64,000 nt of DNA from Mactromeris polynyma (Eukaryota > Mollusca > Bivalvia > Venerida > Mactridae), in the NCBI GenBank assembly GCA_032209605.1, contig JASFXZ010000027.1:5165372-5229371 (forward strand), written 5' to 3'. Of this stretch, positions 12,605 to 24,094 are shown in pieces. Every line of letters begins with the position of its first letter. The stretch's first letter is position 1. Under the pieces are notes generated by a model. It was not told the DNA's origin, did no database searches, and saw only the letters and a program-made list of their open reading frames with translations. Made by a program: the position numbers and the translations under genes.

Positions 12605-12790
12605 TTGCAACCTCCCCTGATTGCTCAGCAACCTTTCAATGACGAATATTGTGGTCGTTGGTTAGAGGGTGTTGTTCGAGAGAAGTTAAATTGATGGTAA
12701 CATTTACTATGGAAAATGACAATGTTTTTGAAGTCCCTATCGAGAGGTTGCACTTGTGCTGAAATTCGAGTGTTAAGTGAATACTGAGAT
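12605..12790 (-). repeat. Diverged copy of the 73-bp dispersed repeat
   Basis: 'tatcgagaggttgcac' near 12740 and 'gagaagttaaattgatgg' match, with many changes, the copy at 7.3-7.44 kb (agagaggttgttgct; gatgttaaattggttg) in the same order and orientation. Single copy, not expanded. Confidence 0.45.
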
Positions 12791-13714
12791 GGAACAATTG
12801 AAGTGAACGATTATATAAGCGCACATATTGTATAAATTCAATTCAAAACAATATAATACATTAAATACATCTCCATAGCAAAATAGCATTATCGTACAAA
12901 ACGAACGAAGCAACTGTAGTTTGAACAAAGTTATCCCCAATGATATATATACATTGTTACGTCTCTGAGCGACAACTTCTATTCAACAGCAGTATAATTT
13001 TGTCCTGAAGTTAGAAGTTACAATCAATTTAATCTCTGTAGAGAGAAAGAACCTCATAACTACATACCTTAGCGTCTGGATAGGTTATAGTGAAATTGTA
13101 AGGTGTGTCTTGTGTGTGTATAAATCACAGAAAGCCACTTTGACAAGAAATACCTAGGAAAACATCAGAATGAAAAACAAGTCTTATTTTGCCTTTTTCT
13201 GCTGGGTGTGGCACTAAACAGCAATTGTGACAGCGACCACAAGAAATCGACGAATTTGGTATTGTCATAAATGAGCCACATAAACTTGCAAATCATCCAA
13301 ATATACGACACTGAACATCAAGTGACACTGGTCTTTGCTTTCTACGTGGTGCTTGTGGTATAATGTACATGCAGAATACACATTGTATGCTTGGTTATGA
13401 TGTTTAAGCACGCTAAGAGCAGGATTCCGTGCCACGAAATACCCAGATATTAATCGGGGATTGAACTAAAAGCGTTCGGTCAGTCCAGATTAACGACATT
13501 CATTAGTTGTGAACACGAAACATGGACCATTAGTATGAATTCATCTTGAGTGTGGTATAGGTCGCGTATACTACAACTCTGGTTCTGACAGATAGCACAG
13601 AATAATAATGAATTATGTTATTTGATGTACAAAGTTGTTTTATATTCGGAACTGATTCCAGTCTAAATGATTTGACAAGACCTGCAACTGCATACACGGA
13701 TGATTTGTTATATT

Positions 13715-13910
13715 AATGTGACGTCCGTGATCGAGTGGTTGTGGTCGGTGACTTTAAATCACTTGGCCACTGCAGATTCAAATCCCATCTGGTATATATT
13801 ATTTGCAAGTGAGGAAGCCATTCAGCTGGCTTTTGTTAGGTTGGTGAAACAACAGCTGGAATAGTCTCTACATCACTAGCTGGTAATGTGACTTAAAGCG
13901 CTATAACAAA
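13715..13910 (+). mobile_element. tRNA-derived SINE
   Basis: The head has an A-box-like 'tgatcgagtggttgtgg' and a B-box-like 'agattcaaatccc', followed by a body 'gaggaagccattcagctgg' and an end 'gcgctataacaaaaag'. The 'gtgaggaagccatt' body motif recurs at about 20056, suggesting another decayed copy there. Not a functional tRNA because the acceptor arm does not pair. Confidence 0.65.
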
Positions 13911-15194
13911 AAGGATACGGCGAATTGAAAGCGAAGCTTTAAGAAGAAGTGATTGTATTAAGTGTATATTATGCTTTAAGAGTCTTCTCTGGGTAGACAA
14001 CGTTTGTCGTTTAATCAACATGTCCTTTCCACTGCCCTCATACATTGTCCTCTTGTTTTACAAAATAGTTGCTAATCAACCATTTCCGGATTTAATAGTG
14101 CTTTGACTTTATCCAAGTCTACACTACCAGTTCGAACCAACCTAGGCAGTATATATGTTAATACTACATATATCTGCAAAGTCATTTAACAATTTATGAA
14201 AAATAAACGAACGCGAATGCATGTTTTAATAACTTTTGTACTCACAATCAAATTATTTCAAGTAAATAAATTTGAATTCGTAAAATAATATCAAACTATA
14301 CAGGTATAGGTGTTTACTGGCCTGGGTATCAGTCTGACGTTTGTTTTCTTTCCTGCTCCATCAGAACGGCGATATTGCAGAAACGACGGGATGCAAAAAT
14401 ATGAAAAGGCCGGACACAGGAGGAATAGGATATATTAGCGACTTAACCCACGCTTGCGTCCTTGTATAATATTAAATGAAATACTGTATGGTTTGTCTCA
14501 TGTTGTTTGCCTGCTATTTTGATATTGTGTTTTCTTTATGAAAAGGCACAAATCATTCAAGGCCACGGAAAAACGTAGTAAATGGAAATGGCTTTGCGTC
14601 GCTAATAATGACCGCTTTCCTTAATAGGTCTAGTATGACACGTGATTTCAGGTCATCGTTATAATTATGACCTGACCCATACTTAATGTACTTGAGAGTG
14701 CTTTAATGCGACCATATATGTCCATTATTGTATAATCTATCTACCAGTAGATTAAACGTAAACATAAAAACGCGGTCAGAATGCCCCACTTTGGAATGAC
14801 ATCAAAATGTCGTCAATTAATTCAAACAACAACATGGCTGAATACATCAATCTATCAAACGCGTCAAAAAACGGCTTCTTAATTGGATCGCATTATGATT
14901 ATACGATACGTCGTATTAGCCAGCGCTGGTTTATTATTTTAGCACTCTTAATGTCAAATTATTATTGACAAACAACTAGCTGTCTTTCAGGGCCCTAACG
15001 GTAATATGATTCCCCGCAGACTGTGGGACACGCCGTCTATTTACCGTTTACTGACAAAGTTGTACTATACACGTCTTTCATTTGACCAGTAAATATGAAA
15101 GATATGGAAAACATGCAAGGCGACATAGCTCATCACATTTTGTTTGTGGGGGTTTGGTTTAGCACCATTTTTCAGTTATACAATGGCGGTCATT
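13911..15194. other. No gene; possible conserved regulatory sequence
   Basis: No exon recognised. The segment 14500-15050 is unlike its AT-rich surroundings: it has several TAATTA/ATTA sites, CACGTG-like and GACGTC-like motifs and an inverted pair of AGGTCA half-sites. The look is that of a distal enhancer, but this is inference without comparison data. Confidence 0.35.
14648..14675. promoter_or_regulatory. Inverted AGGTCA half-site pair
   Basis: 'tcaggtca' and 'tgacctga' face each other with a 12-base AT-rich spacer. AGGTCA is the established nuclear-receptor half-site. A 12-base spacer is unusual for a dimer site, so this may be a chance palindrome. Confidence 0.3.
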
Positions 15195-15412
15195 TGACCT
15201 AACCAGTTCCTCCTGGATACAATTATCAACCAGTACTAACTTCCTCGTCCACAAGCTGCTGACCACTATCCAAGTGAATCAGACGTGAAGGCCAAATGAC
15301 CGTATCCACGGACAGTTAGGGTAGGACATGACCTGTCCAGTCCGGGATTGAACCCGGATCTCCCGAGTGACACTCCAGCGCACTACCGACTGTGCTTAAC
15401 GAGCGGATTCAA
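15195..15412 (-). mobile_element. tRNA-derived SINE, reverse orientation
   Basis: On the minus strand the head reads 'cagtcggtagtgcgctggag' (A-box-like) and 'ccgggttcaatcccgg' (B-box-like) at about 15343-15405. The body includes 'caaccagtactaac' (plus strand), also found at 31.83 kb. The acceptor stem does not pair, so this is a SINE or tRNA relic. Confidence 0.6.
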
Positions 15413-16144
15413 CATTGCACCATCTCTACCCCAAAAGGAAACCATGAAAAATTAATATTTGGTAAATGTTGATATAATTGTTTATGCTTATTTTGAAGAC
15501 ATACGTTTTGTCTTGACTCATCCAATGTCTAGTTATCAGGTTAGTACATCACCTCGGACAGCGTAATCATTTTAGGCTCCTGATGCCTTTTTGAAATTCT
15601 TAGAAACGGTACTGTTGCTATGTAGAAATTTCAACTGCAATAAAAAACTAATAAAAATATTTTATTCACAATATTACCTGTTGTTACAACTCAACAGCAA
15701 ATAAAACATGATATCAAAGCAACAAACAAGTCGGTTATCAAGTAATGCAAACAATAATCTTTTAACAGGGCGGTAAATATTACTGATAAATGGCATGTAT
15801 CGTTTTTCAGTTCTGGACAAAAAAATTATAGTGTTGATTCAGTTTCTAATCTGTACATAGAAACAAGTATGAGTTTATTATTATTTCAACTTAGAGAATA
15901 AAGCCATTCAGCAATAATATATGGCAGTAATCCAATGGAAAGATAAAATATACAGAACACTGGAATATTACATACATAAACAATAAACGAATGTTTTCGA
16001 GATGAAATATATCCGTAGTTTACTGTTGATGATTATCATAGTGCGACAATACCCTCTGTTCCTTATCCGTCAACACCAGAATGTTTATATATAAAACAGT
16101 CGGCAATTTTGATTCGGTAACACAATGTATTAGGTCTTAGTCTT
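15413..16144. other. No gene seen
   Basis: AT-rich, no recognisable exon, tandem repeat or element terminus. Confidence 0.5.
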
Positions 16145-17257
16145 TATGGCGTACGATTAGGGTCTTTAATGCACGACCCAGCATCATGCTAAAACTTTCA
16201 GCATCATGCTAAAAACTTTCAGCATCATGCTGAAAGTTTTAGCATGATGCAGGGTCGTGCAAAATCATTTTTCAGCATCATGCTAAATGTTTCAGCATCA
16301 TGCTGAAAGTTTTTAGCATGATGCTGAAAGTTTCAGCATGATGCTGAAAGTTTTTAGCATGATGCTGAAAGTTTTAGCATGATGCAGGGTCGTGCAAAAT
16401 CCTTTTTCAGCATGATGCTGAAAGTTTCAGCATGATGCTGAAAGTTTCAGCATGATGCAGGGTCGTGCAAAATCCTTTTTCAGCATCATGCTAAATGTTT
16501 CAGCATCATGCTGAAAGTTTCAGCATGATGCTGAAAGTTTTAGCATGATGCTGAAAGTTTTAGCATGATGCAGGGTCGTGCAAAATCATTTTTCTATGGC
16601 GTACGATTAGGGTCTTTAATGCACGACCCAGCATCATGCTTAATGTTTCAGCATCATGCTGAAAGTTTTCAGCATGATGCTGAAAGTTTTTAGCATCATG
16701 CTGAAAGTTTTTAGCATCATGCTGAAAGTTTTAGCATGATGCAGGGTCGTGCAAAATCATTTTCCAGCATGATGCTAAATGTTTCAGCATGATGCTGAAA
16801 GTTTCAGCATGATGCTGAAAGTTTTTAGCATGATGCTGAAAGTTTTAGCATGATGCAGGGTCGTGCAAAATCCTTTTTCAGCATCATGCTAAATGTTTCA
16901 GCATCATGCTAAAAACTGAGTTTAGACCCTTCCGTACGTAGATGATCATTCAGCATCATGCTGAAACTTTCAGCATCATGCTAAAAACTTTCAGCATCAT
17001 GCTAAAAACTTTCAGCATCATGCTAAAAACTTTCAGCATCATGCTAAAAACTTTCAGCATCATGCTAAAAAACTTTCAGCATCATGCTGAAAAATGATTT
17101 TGCACGACCCTGCATCATGCTAAAACTTTCAGCATCATGCTAAAACTTTCAGCATCATGCTAAAAACTTTCAACATCATGCTGAAACTTTCAGCATCATG
17201 CTGAAACATTTAGCATGATGCTGGGTCGTGCATTAAAGACCCTAATCGTACGCCATA
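16145..17257. mobile_element. TA-flanked 1.1-kb element of GCATSATGC hairpin modules
   Basis: The element (16147-17255) is bordered by TA on both sides and has perfect terminal inverted repeats of about 47 bp, starting 'tggcgtacgattagggtc'. The interior is almost wholly a ladder of the 11-mer AGCATSATGCT, an odd palindrome whose centre base alone gives its orientation, joined by AAACTTTC or GAAAGTTT linkers. A second copy of the left terminus, also preceded by TA, starts at 16597, so a 659-bp element may lie inside a partial tandem copy. 'cagggtcgtgcaaaatc' blocks repeat at about 16253, 16384, 16459, 16570, 16743 and 16856 and reappear inverted near 17098-17112. The only unlike segment is at about 16917-16950. 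No coding frame. TA duplication suggests Tc1-mariner-like mobilisation; this is inference. Confidence 0.85.
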
Positions 17258-17359
17258 AGTCTTACGCTTGTTACAAACGTTTCTAGTATTTCAGTTATGT
17301 ACGGTGGTTAGCTGATCAGTGTTCCAGAGTTCCAATTCCCATTGCATACAGGGAGACTT

Positions 17360-17985
17360 GATAGTGTATGGGTAGAGCGCTAGACTCACAATCCGAGGCA
17401 CTGGAGATTGTCACGAGTTCTCTCCCTTTATACCTTCTAGAGTGCTGTCCCTTTATCCCTTCTAGAGTACATATAAATGTAGTACTATCAAGAAGGGATA
17501 AAGTGAGAGAACTCCCGACAGTACGAACTATATATAAATACATACACTGAACAAAATTTCTAATTGGTCACTTGGGTTTTATCGATATTTTTCAAACACT
17601 GAATGCGAAATCAACATGTATAAATTCTTTCTTCGCACTACTTTTCTGAAAACATTAATACACTTTGACCCTGAGTTGAAAAAACTAGGCCGTTCAACAA
17701 CAAATACCCTAAAATTAAAAGTCATCAAACAATAATATATGGTATGGTCTCTTCATTTTGATGAGTGTATACTATAGAAGGGATAAAGGGAGCGAACTCG
17801 TGACAATCTCAAGTGATACGAAGGTGATATATTCGAATCCCGACATGAGCGAGATACTTCCGTCGTTTTTCACACTTTCTACTGGTTGAAGGAACCCAGG
17901 GCGCTATCACAGGGACAGATTAAAACAAGTTGTAAGAACTTGTTTCGTAATCGACGTAAAATAAATAAGTTTTAGCTGAACTACC
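17360..17985 (+). mobile_element. tRNA-derived SINE, interrupted
   Basis: The head (gggtagagcgctagactcac) is at 17370-17389; the B-box-like 'attcgaatccc' is at about 17831 and the tail 'aagttgtaagaacttg' at 17928. The two parts are split by the inserted element at 17399-17814. The tail matches the SINE at 573-785. Confidence 0.7.
17399..17814. mobile_element. Non-autonomous inverted-repeat element inside a SINE
   Basis: The terminal inverted repeats begin CACT and continue 'gagattgtcacgagttc' then 'ctccctttat', about 45 bp with few mismatches. The flanks 'atccgagg' and 'atacgaagg' look like a degenerate 8-9 bp target duplication, which would suit a hAT-type element (inference). Two further arms of the same 'ccctttatcccttcta' module sit inside at about 17449 and, inverted, about 17490, so the module occurs four times. 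Confidence 0.6.
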
Positions 17986-19039
17986 GCATTCAACTGTTCA
18001 AAGACTTCCCCGTATGAGTCAATAGTGGAAGGCGTTTCGGTTCATAAAAATGTATTTTTATTCAAATAATCACGAAAACCAAACATCTTGACTGGGTCTC
18101 AGATTTAAACTGGTAATCATGCAGACGGGTTCAATTTCATAAACACAACTATATAAGCGAAATCGTGTTTCCTTCTTTCATCAAATGTACATTCTCAATC
18201 TTTAGACGACCCACACGTTAACACATAAGAGCCTTTAGATGAACTACAGTTAAGTTAAACGGTGTAATGGGAACACAATAGACAGTATCTCAAGTCGAAT
18301 CTTAAACAATGACAAAACCCTAAGCATTCGCATACAACCGTTTCACGAAATTCTCCCGTCTTTTTCACAAGAATCTTCATATTTTCTCAATACTTAAGAA
18401 AAACTGTTGACCCCTTGTTGCATAGATAAGTGTGAGAAGTCATATATAACATTATCATGCTGTGAAAAATTGAGAACGATAAAAAGGCTCAAATATCACC
18501 GAATCATTTTTTAGACTTTTATACATTTACACCGTTTTCTACAGATCGGTTCCCAGTGTTTCGTTTCATTCTTTACTTTAAACAAACAAAATGTCAAGAA
18601 CCGTTCAAGTGATTTGAATTCCAGGCATACATCCACTTGACCGAATCAGAACACTAATGTTTATACAATACGTCCCTATGTTCCACGTTTATAAATGTAT
18701 AACAACATGAACTTTGATTGTTCCTGTAAAACAGATTTAGTCAGCTGGCGAACTGATAGCTCTACCATACATTGCTACTTGCCCTGTGTATTCATACGCC
18801 GGTATATCGATGTGCTGCACACACTATTTATTACTTCCCAGGGAATTCAGAGAATTATTCATCAACAAATTTTCCGTTTCTGAAATCCAGAGCTCGTCCC
18901 GTTAGATCATTTGGTATGGCACAGGTCTGTGACCCCAAGAGGTCCTTTTGTTCATTTAGCGACGGTCATTTGTTCTCTACATTTAGTCCATATTGGGTAA
19001 CTTACTGGCTTATTGTCGTTTAGGTTAGTATTGGTTGAT
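17986..19039. other. No gene seen
   Basis: AT-rich sequence. Overlapping open frames of 62-83 codons at 18695-19023 show no known motif. Nothing else found. Confidence 0.5.
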
Positions 19040-19366
19040 AATTTAACAAGAAATATCTTTAAAAAAGATGGTCGGCGCAATTTGAAGGTAAAAATTGGTT
19101 GTGCAACATAAATAAATGCCGAGATGTTACTATTGCTGGTCACTCCATATCCAAAATGTATTTCGGTAAATTCACCGAAATTCAGAGGATTTCGGTAAGG
19201 TAACGTACCATTTATCGGAAGATTAACCAATCCGCGTCAAAGTTACAAACGTTGTTCGGTTGAAAAGAATTAGCCTTGGTGGTTAACGTAAGATTTGATT
19301 GGTTTACACAACTCTGATATGCAAATAGCAAGACCATGTCAGTACGGCTGCGCAGAAAAACAGCTC
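19040..19366 (-). repeat. Dispersed repeat O, copy 2 (reverse)
   Basis: Reverse complement of the 7.68-kb copy along nearly its whole length: 'gtacggctgc', 'atatgcaaatagcaagacc', 'gtaagatttgattggttt', 'tcaccgaaattcagaggatt', 'ggtcactccatatccaaaat'. It extends about 50 bases further, to 'ttaaaaaagatggtcggcgc', a block also present in the third copy at about 42980-43005. Confidence 0.75.
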
Positions 19367-19451
19367 AGTGTTTAGGTAAACTGTCCGCCATGCGTAACAC
19401 AATGAAACTGTTGAAAAATATCGTTGACCCTCGCCACCTAAACTTGAAGTA

Positions 19452-19632
19452 CAGTACCTCGGACCTCGACAACCTACTATCCGAATACTAGGTATTATCC
19501 GAAACAAATATCAGGTCCCGATATATCTTCTTTTTCTTTAGGCACGTCGAATAGAAATGGGATATTCGAAATCATGTATTATTCGAAATAGAATTTCGGA
19601 CCATATGAATTCGAATGAACGAGGGCCGACTG
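19452..19632 (-). mobile_element. Pogo/Tigger-like MITE, family P
   Basis: Ends 'gagggccgactg' followed by TA; the left end is 'cagtacctcggacc', slightly rearranged. Shares 'ttatccgaaacaaatatcag' with the other family copies. About 180 bp and non-coding. Confidence 0.65.
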
Positions 19633-20604
19633 TATTTAGCTATCACCCAGATAAATAATTCAAACTTATTAGGTTTCACAGTAACACAGTTTATTTGAAA
19701 GTTGTTATACAATATTATTCAAAGTTCTTGTTCGTCTTGTATCCAGCATTTAGAACATACATTATTAAAAAGAATATAATATAGAACAATGGTCGCAGGA
19801 TACAATAGCAAAGATTGCCTTTTTGTATCACGGTCTTAGTTAGTTGAGTCGTCCCCAGTTCTCGAGCGTGACTTCTGATTTGAAGGTCGTGGCTGTACAC
19901 CCCACGTGGGACGTGCACTGTGAAGGTTGTACTCGGCGCATGGATGGGGTAAGACTAAATACCACTTTTATGCATCAAACATACACATAGACTTGTGAGC
20001 GCAGACGACTTATTGTTGTGAATACGTAACATTCTCCGTAATGATATTACAGTGTGAGGAAGCCATTGGTCTGATAGACAAGAGCACTACCAATGTCAAC
20101 AAGACATGCGACTGAAATACACTATGTGTAACTCTTCGTGTATACATAGTCGTAACAACGTTTGGCGATAACTAAATAGTACATACACTTGAACAAAAGT
20201 ATATAATATTGTGTCTGTAATTCTGGAAGTATCGCGATTATACTTATGACAATTTGTTACAATAAACATAATATATGTTTTGCGTAATCTAGTTTATTGT
20301 GAAAGCGAAACTATGCTGTGATAACCAAATTATTCGCGTGTCTCTGTGGCCTATATAGTCCTACCTTGAAAAAGTCAAGTGTGTGATGGATATTTTGACC
20401 GACTAAATAAGTGTCAGCTATACAGAGACGGTGTTTACTTATAGCAGATAAAATGCTGTCATACTAATACTTTGTCATAGGTCTAAACAAGTGTCAGGAA
20501 TCCTCAACAAGCCATATCGACCTTACACCGGGCAATACATTCATTGTACGATCTCTGTAGTTCTGAACGTAGGTAGGGGAGCACCGCTACCATTTTAATG
20601 ACTT
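19633..20604. other. No gene seen
   Basis: No exon recognised. 'gtgaggaagccattggtctg' at about 20055 resembles the SINE body at 13.81 kb, and 'gcatggatggggtaagac' at about 19938 resembles the SINE end at 22.93 kb; both look like fragments. Confidence 0.45.
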
Positions 20605-20685
20605 TGTTTGTAGCGGCCGGGATCGATCCCTAAACCTTCAGCATCTGAGGCGACCGGTCAACCACTAAGCCACAGGCTCGATCTT
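20605..20685 (-). mobile_element. tRNA-like SINE head, reverse orientation
   Basis: On the minus strand: 'gagcctgtggcttagtggtt' (A-box-like) and 'gggatcgatcccggccgc' (B-box-like). It resembles a tRNA but the acceptor strands do not pair, so it is treated as a SINE head or tRNA pseudogene. Confidence 0.6.
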
Positions 20686-22499
20686 CCATCTATCTTGTGA
20701 TTATATCAGTGTTTCAAATTATACCAAACCATAAAGTTCTCCTTAATCATTAGAACATGATAAAACAGAAAAAAATAGCATGAATCAGTAGAAAAAATAA
20801 TAAAACACACAAAGTCAATAAAGTTTGTAGAGATAAGTACATGTATTTACTATTATTTCCATTGACTGATTTTTATGACCATATTTTATATCACACAAAT
20901 AACAACCCCAACTCTAACCTCTATGCGAATTAATGTACCATCTCAGACACTTTACCGGGCCTCAACGTACGCGGCATGGAATTTAGTCTTTCCGAGCCAT
21001 GGACTAGAGTGCTTTCCCTTTTGGAATTATCATTTTTTCCGGTCTGGAAAGCAGGCGAAACTGCAATCGGAACACTTCGGCGATTATTAGCATAAATGTT
21101 TGTATTCCGAGCTCTGCCGGATACCGCCAAGTAATTACAATAAGCGAAACTGGCCTAAATGAAGTATGAATTTTATGAACTTTTGAAATGATGAATGTTT
21201 CAATATTTTTCTTTCATTTCGACTTGATCACGTTCATGTATTAATTAAGTAAACTAAAACGTTAATTAGATGGTTTTCTGCTCATATCAATATGGAATCG
21301 AGATTGCGAGATATCATAAACAGGCTTTTGACGTCAAACGATATCCATGAAATCGGCAACGTAACGTTAGCTGTCGTATAAAGGATACATGAGTATCGCA
21401 TGGGAAACCAGAAACATCACTCGTTATCAAAGTACTCGACTTTCGTTTTGTTTCTAACCGCATCAAAAGTAATGCCCCAAGTCATTAACCGAATAAATCT
21501 ACATTCTTCATGAAACTTAGCCGATAATAAATGAATTCCTTCATTGTTTCAATTATACTGAAGCGATTATTTACCGTATTCAGAGACATTAACCCCAGAT
21601 TGTGTGTTTATAACACACATAGACAAAGGTCAAGTCGTGGTTTGACCGATTCTCACGATTATTAATGATAATTTACAAATATGTCACGATGCATTATAAA
21701 AAGGTAACGCAAAAAATGGAGAAAAAAATGTGTTTAAGGTTCGTAATTTATGCGGAATGCCAGGAATTTATTGTTGCATGATTGCTCAAAATCCTATACG
21801 TTTATGTACGCGAAACAAGTGTAAGTGGATACTGTATGGGACGCAGTGTATGATAGCGGATTACCATCATTTCATATGATATATTCACTACACAGGCACC
21901 GTTATTCTCACTTACTTTATGAAAAATATCACAATGTATATATTGTGTAGGTTTGTTTCGTGCGTGCTGGGTTTTATGTCTAACCAACACGTTTCCAGTC
22001 CAGAGGATATACTGTCTATACATAGCGTTTGCAGATATAGTCGGGTACCACGTGGAAGACACGTGAGATGATTCCATACCTAGTCACATTAACATAAAAC
22101 CGGGTCATCCAGTCGTAGAATTGATTTCAAAATGTCGAGCGTGGCCATGGGAGCCACTAGAACATTATCTAAGGACCTACTAGTGTATTCGCGGTGGTGT
22201 GCTCGAGACAAACACTCGACCATCGAGCCGCTTATTTTTGATTTGTGCTGTACAACTGCAGATCCGCCGAGATGACTTAAGAAGAAAGACTTAATAGTGT
22301 TCAACGTATTTAAAGATGTAGATGTACAAACTAGAGTAGTATAAATGAAACGAATTACATGTATACCAGCAGACAATACTTAGTATAATCTGTCACTGAT
22401 AAAGTGGCATTAAACAAAGCACTCGACGTTTCGAATTATTCTTAAAACATAAATACTAATGTTGTACATATTTCTTCGGAAGCAAGCAATTTTACAAGC
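20686..22499. other. No gene seen
   Basis: Open frames of 66-95 codons at 20875-21130 and 21802-22376 have no recognisable domain and no supporting splice sites. The stretch 21290-21420 is less AT-rich than its surroundings, without further evidence of function. Confidence 0.45.
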
Positions 22500-22625
22500 G
22501 CATCGATTCAAGTCTAGGGGAAAATCGGTAGAGCATTCGCCCTGTAAGCGAAAGGCCCCGGGTTCGAGTCCAGGTCAGGCTGCACATTTTTCTTACCCTG
22601 TGACATTTAACACCCATCATTGGAC
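22500..22625 (+). mobile_element. tRNA-derived SINE, family S
   Basis: The head has 'ggtagagcattcgccctgta', 'ccgggttcgagtccaggt' (B box), then 'gctgcacatttttcttaccc' and 'tgtgacattt'. The 22.78-kb copy shares all these blocks. Confidence 0.75.
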
Positions 22626-22779
22626 CGTGACAGCATTGATTGGACAGTCTAAGACGCTTGCTTTGTAAATTAGATGCATCCTTTGTGCTGGAGTCATGAA
22701 ATTCGAGGAAGAATTTCCAGTTTCTCAGGGGTATATGTCGCGGTACGGACTTAGTCACAATAAGGGGATATTATGTGTA

Positions 22780-22960
22780 AGCGGCCGGGCAGCTCAGACG
22801 GTAGAGCATTCGCACTGTTAGCGAAAGGCCCCGGGTTCGAGTCCCGGTAAAGCTGCACATTTTTCTTACCCTGTGATATTTGGCGCCCAAGTTGGGCGCC
22901 ATTGTAGCCGCGGCTCGAGTCCCCGCCAGTGGATGGGGTAGGCTAGGGCGTATCAATAAC
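22780..22960 (+). mobile_element. tRNA-derived SINE, family S
   Basis: The head is well preserved: A box 'cagctcagacggtagagc', an intact five-pair anticodon stem (ttcgc/gcgaa) with loop actgtta, and B box 'gggttcgagtcccgg'. The position before the would-be anticodon is C instead of the near-universal T, and the acceptor pairs only in part, so this is a retroposon rather than a tRNA gene. The body continues 'cacatttttcttaccctgtg'. Confidence 0.75.
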
Positions 22961-24094
22961 AACACAATAGAAAGCTAAACTGAATCATTATGCAAGCTAT
23001 CTATTTATCTATCTGTCTGTATGTCCTGCGGGTATGGTGGAAATTAAACTTACACAAATTGGTCGTAAAGTTTAACACATGAAAACGACGACGTGTATCT
23101 GTCGTGGGGGATACACTCGTGCGGATGTGATAAAATAACAAAAGGTTAAAGTGCAATATGACAACTAATAAAGGTATGATGATACTAAATTCTGCAACTA
23201 TGAATCTGACTGCTACTAAACTACACCTGTGCTACTTGTTTTGATAATTACATATTGGGACATTTACGCAAACATAGCCAGTAGGTAGGGAAGTAATGAA
23301 GGGCAATGATATAAACCGCCCTAAGCCACGAAATAAAACAAATTGTTAAGCATCAATTCAAGATAGAATTATAAAATATCATCTGTTCATCTACCTGCAT
23401 TTTTTCATACATTCCATTTTGAGAATGCTGATTTTCTCGGTCTACAACATAGACTGCAGAGAGAATATGAAAAATCATTGTTTCATATACGCCATCCTTA
23501 TCAAACTGACGTTATTGTTAAGGAAATGAAATTATATCTGGAAAAAAAATCTAAACAAAAATCACAAAAAAACAAAAGAGATTTAAAGATCATGTCGGAC
23601 ATTCCCCAATCCCACTGGGCGTCAATCATAAACCGCAACAATTTACGATCTGGAGAGGCGATAAACAACTGTGAATTTATTGTGGATTTATGGGAAATTA
23701 TTTTTTCCAGAACAACTGTAATTGTCTGATTTATTTCAATGAGTAACTGACAAAACTCACAGTGTAGTAGTGGTATCATGGGAGGATATTGTACAGCGGG
23801 AAACATTGCCTGGTGTGAATCATAATCTCTGTCAGATATAATAGCGAGGCAGCTAATCCAGGGAAAGAGGAAATCCGATTTAACCTTTTAGAAATAAACC
23901 CAGAATTGCACGACAGTTTCGTGCGCTATAACTCTACGTGACCTTGATGCAAAATGCGACCTTTCAGAACGCGGAAGGAATTAAAACTGTGTGTTTGTAC
24001 ACAATGGTGACAAGTTCGCATGATGAGGTAGTGCTCTTACAAACTAGGAGTCATATACATTAAAAGAAGTCTGAAGAAGTATAAAATCTTTATT
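22961..24094. other. No gene seen
   Basis: Two opposite open frames at 23478-23806 (83 and 101 codons) overlap each other; the plus frame is Lys-rich and without motif. Nothing else recognised. Confidence 0.45.

Larger units (their letters stand above)
9436..13714. other. Long gene-free stretch
   Basis: No convincing exon in 4.3 kb. It contains a hairpin element at 11.63-11.73 kb and a diverged 73-bp-family copy at 12.6-12.8 kb, listed separately. The segment 10430-10620 is richer in GC and holds an octamer (atgcaaat), an E-box (cacgtg) and TAATTA-type sites close together; this could be regulatory but nothing proves it. Confidence 0.5.

Noticed and set aside
16145..17257. CRISPR-like array of regular repeats and spacers
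   Set aside because: Linkers are repeated rather than unique, the element has inverted termini with TA flanks, and the window is a eukaryotic genome.
22780..22860. tRNA gene
   Set aside because: A and B boxes and anticodon stem look good, but the acceptor stem pairs only partly, base 33 is C, and the sequence continues as a SINE body shared with the copy at 22.5 kb.
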